In this document: positions 6,548 through 7,579 of the stretch, piece by piece
Layout: each line of letters opens with the position of its first letter
Numbering within the stretch: position 1 is the stretch's first letter
Origin: an uncultured Aeromonadales bacterium
GTDB lineage: Bacteria; Pseudomonadota; Gammaproteobacteria; Enterobacterales; Succinivibrionaceae
Direction of reading: 5' to 3'
NCBI GenBank assembly: GCA_902796095.1
Contig: CADBNP010000113.1
Span: 1-7,579 of the forward strand
Length of the DNA stretch: 7,579 nt
Translations under genes and position numbers: made by a program
Notes under the pieces: model-generated
What the model was told of the DNA's origin: nothing
The model's input: the letters and a program-made list of their open reading frames with translations, nothing else
Databases searched by the model: none

Positions 6548-6591
6548 CCGGCAGGTTCGGACTTTGAAGGCTTAATCATCGCACCTGCCGG
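6548..6591 (-). terminator. GC-rich 9-bp stem with T-rich tail; possible second terminator or attenuator-like hairpin
   Basis: CCGGCAGGT and ACCTGCCGG (6591-6583 and 6556-6548 on the minus strand) form a perfect 9-bp stem with a 26-base loop. They are followed by ATTTTGTT. The 3' arm shares its last two G residues with a competing small hairpin, GGATTT-TGTT-AAATCC (6549-6534). The long loop makes it a weaker terminator than the others here. It lies upstream of the predicted nqr promoter, so it would act on readthrough from tsaD, or on an nqr transcript starting further upstream. Confidence 0.35.
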
Positions 6592-6748
6592 CAGAAAGCA
6601 AAGGAAACCCGGTGCACAGTAAAAAAACGGAAAGGAAGACTACTACATACAAAAAATACAGGAAACAGAAGAATGGAAGTCAGCAAAACTTCTGACCGCA
6701 CGGTTCAGATCAAATACACTTCACAAAGAGACAGGGAACATCCTGCAG

Positions 6749-6782
6749 AAAAGGATCTGATTCAGACAGATGCGGCAGATCC
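6749..6782 (-). terminator. Probable intrinsic terminator of tsaD
   Basis: On the minus strand, GGATCTG (6782-6776) pairs with CAGATCC (6759-6753) in a perfect 7-bp stem with a 16-base loop. TTTT (6752-6749) follows at once. The hairpin starts 30 bases after the tsaD stop codon, the usual place for a terminator. The T-run is short and the loop long, so efficiency is uncertain. A smaller internal pairing (ATCTG with CAGAT) is possible. Confidence 0.5.
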
Positions 6783-6812
6783 AGGAAAGCAAGGCATTCT
6801 CCGTGTACCTGT

Positions 6813-7579
6813 TCACTCCCTGCAGACAGATTCAAGGGACCAGCGCGGATAAACCTTGATTTGGTTTGATGATCTTTCACCGGCTAAAAATCTCTGCATT
6901 CCGGCGTACGCTATCATGGCACCGTTATCAGTACAGAATGAAAGCCGCGGAAAGAATATCTCACCTCCCCTGCCCTTCATAAGCTCTGTCAGCGACTGTC
7001 TGATTCTGAGATTTGCACTTACTCCGCCGGCCACCACAAGACGGCTGAACCCGGTCTGCTCCAGGGCTCTGGTGCATTTTATCACCAGAGTATCAGTTAC
7101 AGCAGCCTCAAATGACGCTGCAATATCAGCCTTTGCACCGTGATCTTCACCTGCATGGGCAAGTGCATTTGAGGCTGCGGTTTTAAGACCGGAAAAACTG
7201 AAATCAAGACCGGGACGATCTGTCATGGGACGAGGAAACCTGAAAGCTGACGGATTACCCTCCCTTGCCAGTGCTGAAACAAGAGGTCCGCCAGGGTACG
7301 GAAGTCCAAGAAGTTTTGCAGTTTTGTCAAAAGCCTCACCGGCGGCATCATCTATGGATTCGCCCAGTATTGAATATCTTGCAAAACCATCCACTCTGAT
7401 AAGCAGAGTATGTCCTCCGGATACCAGAAGAGCAAGAAAAGGATAAGACGGAGGATTAGCCTCAAGCATCGGAGCAAGAAGATGCCCCTCCATGTGATTT
7501 ACAGGCACGGCCGGACAGTTCCATGCATAGGCAATGCTTCTCGCCACCGTTGCTCCGACCATCAGAGCACCAATCAGTC
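6813..7579 (-). CDS. tsaD: tRNA N6-adenosine threonylcarbamoyltransferase TsaD, partial (N-terminus beyond the right edge)
   Basis: TsaD transfers the threonylcarbamoyl group to A37 of tRNAs that read ANN codons, making t6A, in a complex with TsaB and TsaE. About 254 codons are visible. The Met at 7562-7560 is internal: the preceding codons read LIGAL and join VGATVARS, as in the middle of known TsaD proteins, so some 80 N-terminal residues are missing. Counting from that Met, HMEGH (23-27) supplies the two metal-binding histidines, SGGHT is at 48-52, GESIDDAAGEAFDK at 67-80, DFSFSGLKT at 120-128, VAGGVSAN at 177-184, and TDNGAMIAYAG (211-221) contains the metal-binding aspartate D212. The C-terminus has the normal length. 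It is essential in most bacteria and is a separate transcription unit from nqr. Confidence 0.97.
   Translation of the reverse strand, partial: LIGALMVGATVARSIAYAWNCPAVPVNHMEGHLLAPMLEANPPSYPFLALLVSGGHTLLIRVDGFARYSILGESIDDAAGEAFDKTAKLLGLPYPGGPLVSALAREGNPSAFRFPRPMTDRPGLDFSFSGLKTAASNALAHAGEDHGAKADIAASFEAAVTDTLVIKCTRALEQTGFSRLVVAGGVSANLRIRQSLTELMKGRGGEIFFPRLSFCTDNGAMIAYAGMQRFLAGERSSNQIKVYPRWSLESVCRE

Larger units (their letters stand above)
6358..6812. other. 455-base spacer between tsaD and nqrA, rich in inverted repeats
   Basis: No gene is well supported here. The spacer holds a probable tsaD terminator (6749-6782), a purine-rich plus-strand stretch (about 6592-6752), a GC-rich inverted repeat (6548-6591), nested AT-rich inverted repeats (6443-6487), the predicted nqr promoter (6426-6454) and a leader hairpin (6392-6420). 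The right half carries a weak 59-codon plus-strand frame (6673-6852). ATTTAAAATCCG (6477-6488) recurs with a three-base insertion as ATTTAACAAAATCCG (6536-6550). No tRNA or recognised riboswitch was seen. Confidence 0.7.

Noticed and set aside
6477..6550. Near-direct repeat ATTTAAAATCCG / ATTTAACAAAATCCG as a target-site duplication
   Set aside because: The copies differ by a three-base insertion and are AT-rich, and no element-like sequence lies between them.
7560..7562. ATG at 7562-7560 as the tsaD start codon
   Set aside because: The codons upstream remain open and continue the conserved GALxVGATV segment, so this Met is internal and the gene is cut by the window edge.

Overview
The window looks like chromosomal DNA of a gammaproteobacterium. 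Its core is a complete nqrABCDEF operon for the sodium-pumping NADH:quinone reductase (Na+-NQR). The proteins match, as far as I can recall, the Vibrio/Haemophilus type in length, cofactor residues and even residue numbering. A tsaD fragment of the same kind lies upstream. The partial gene at the left edge belongs to the AAA-ATPase-like/DUF1703 family, which is common and often multi-copy in gut and rumen anaerobes. Together with AT-rich spacers this makes a host-associated anaerobic gammaproteobacterium (for example Succinivibrionaceae) plausible, but that placement is inference.

All recognised genes lie on the minus strand, so transcription runs from high to low coordinates. From right to left: (1) 7579-6813, the C-terminal three quarters of tsaD (tRNA t6A synthesis), followed by a probable intrinsic terminator at 6782-6749. 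(2) 6812-6358, a 455-base spacer with a GC-rich 9-bp inverted repeat, nested inverted repeats and a good sigma70-type promoter for nqr. (3) 6357-473, nqrA, nqrB, nqrC, nqrD, nqrE and nqrF, tightly packed (gaps of 2 to 9 bases or short overlaps, two GTG starts), closed by a strong intrinsic terminator at 444-411. (4) 410-208, an AT-rich spacer with a long-range inverted repeat and a promoter. (5) 207-1, the first 69 codons of the AAA-ATPase-like gene, which runs off the window.

The six Nqr proteins form one inner-membrane complex. NqrF takes electrons from NADH through FAD and a 2Fe-2S centre. NqrD and NqrE hold an intramembrane iron-sulfur centre between them. NqrC and NqrB carry covalent FMN, NqrB also carries riboflavin, and NqrA with NqrB handles the quinone. 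Every signature residue I checked is present, so the complex should be functional. The maturation genes apbE and nqrM, which often follow nqrF, are not in the operon; its terminator comes directly after nqrF.

I found no clearly new biological system. The points most worth a second look are the structured DNA at the nqr promoter, the inverted repeat in front of the AAA-ATPase-like gene, the missing maturation genes, and the identity of the truncated left-edge gene.
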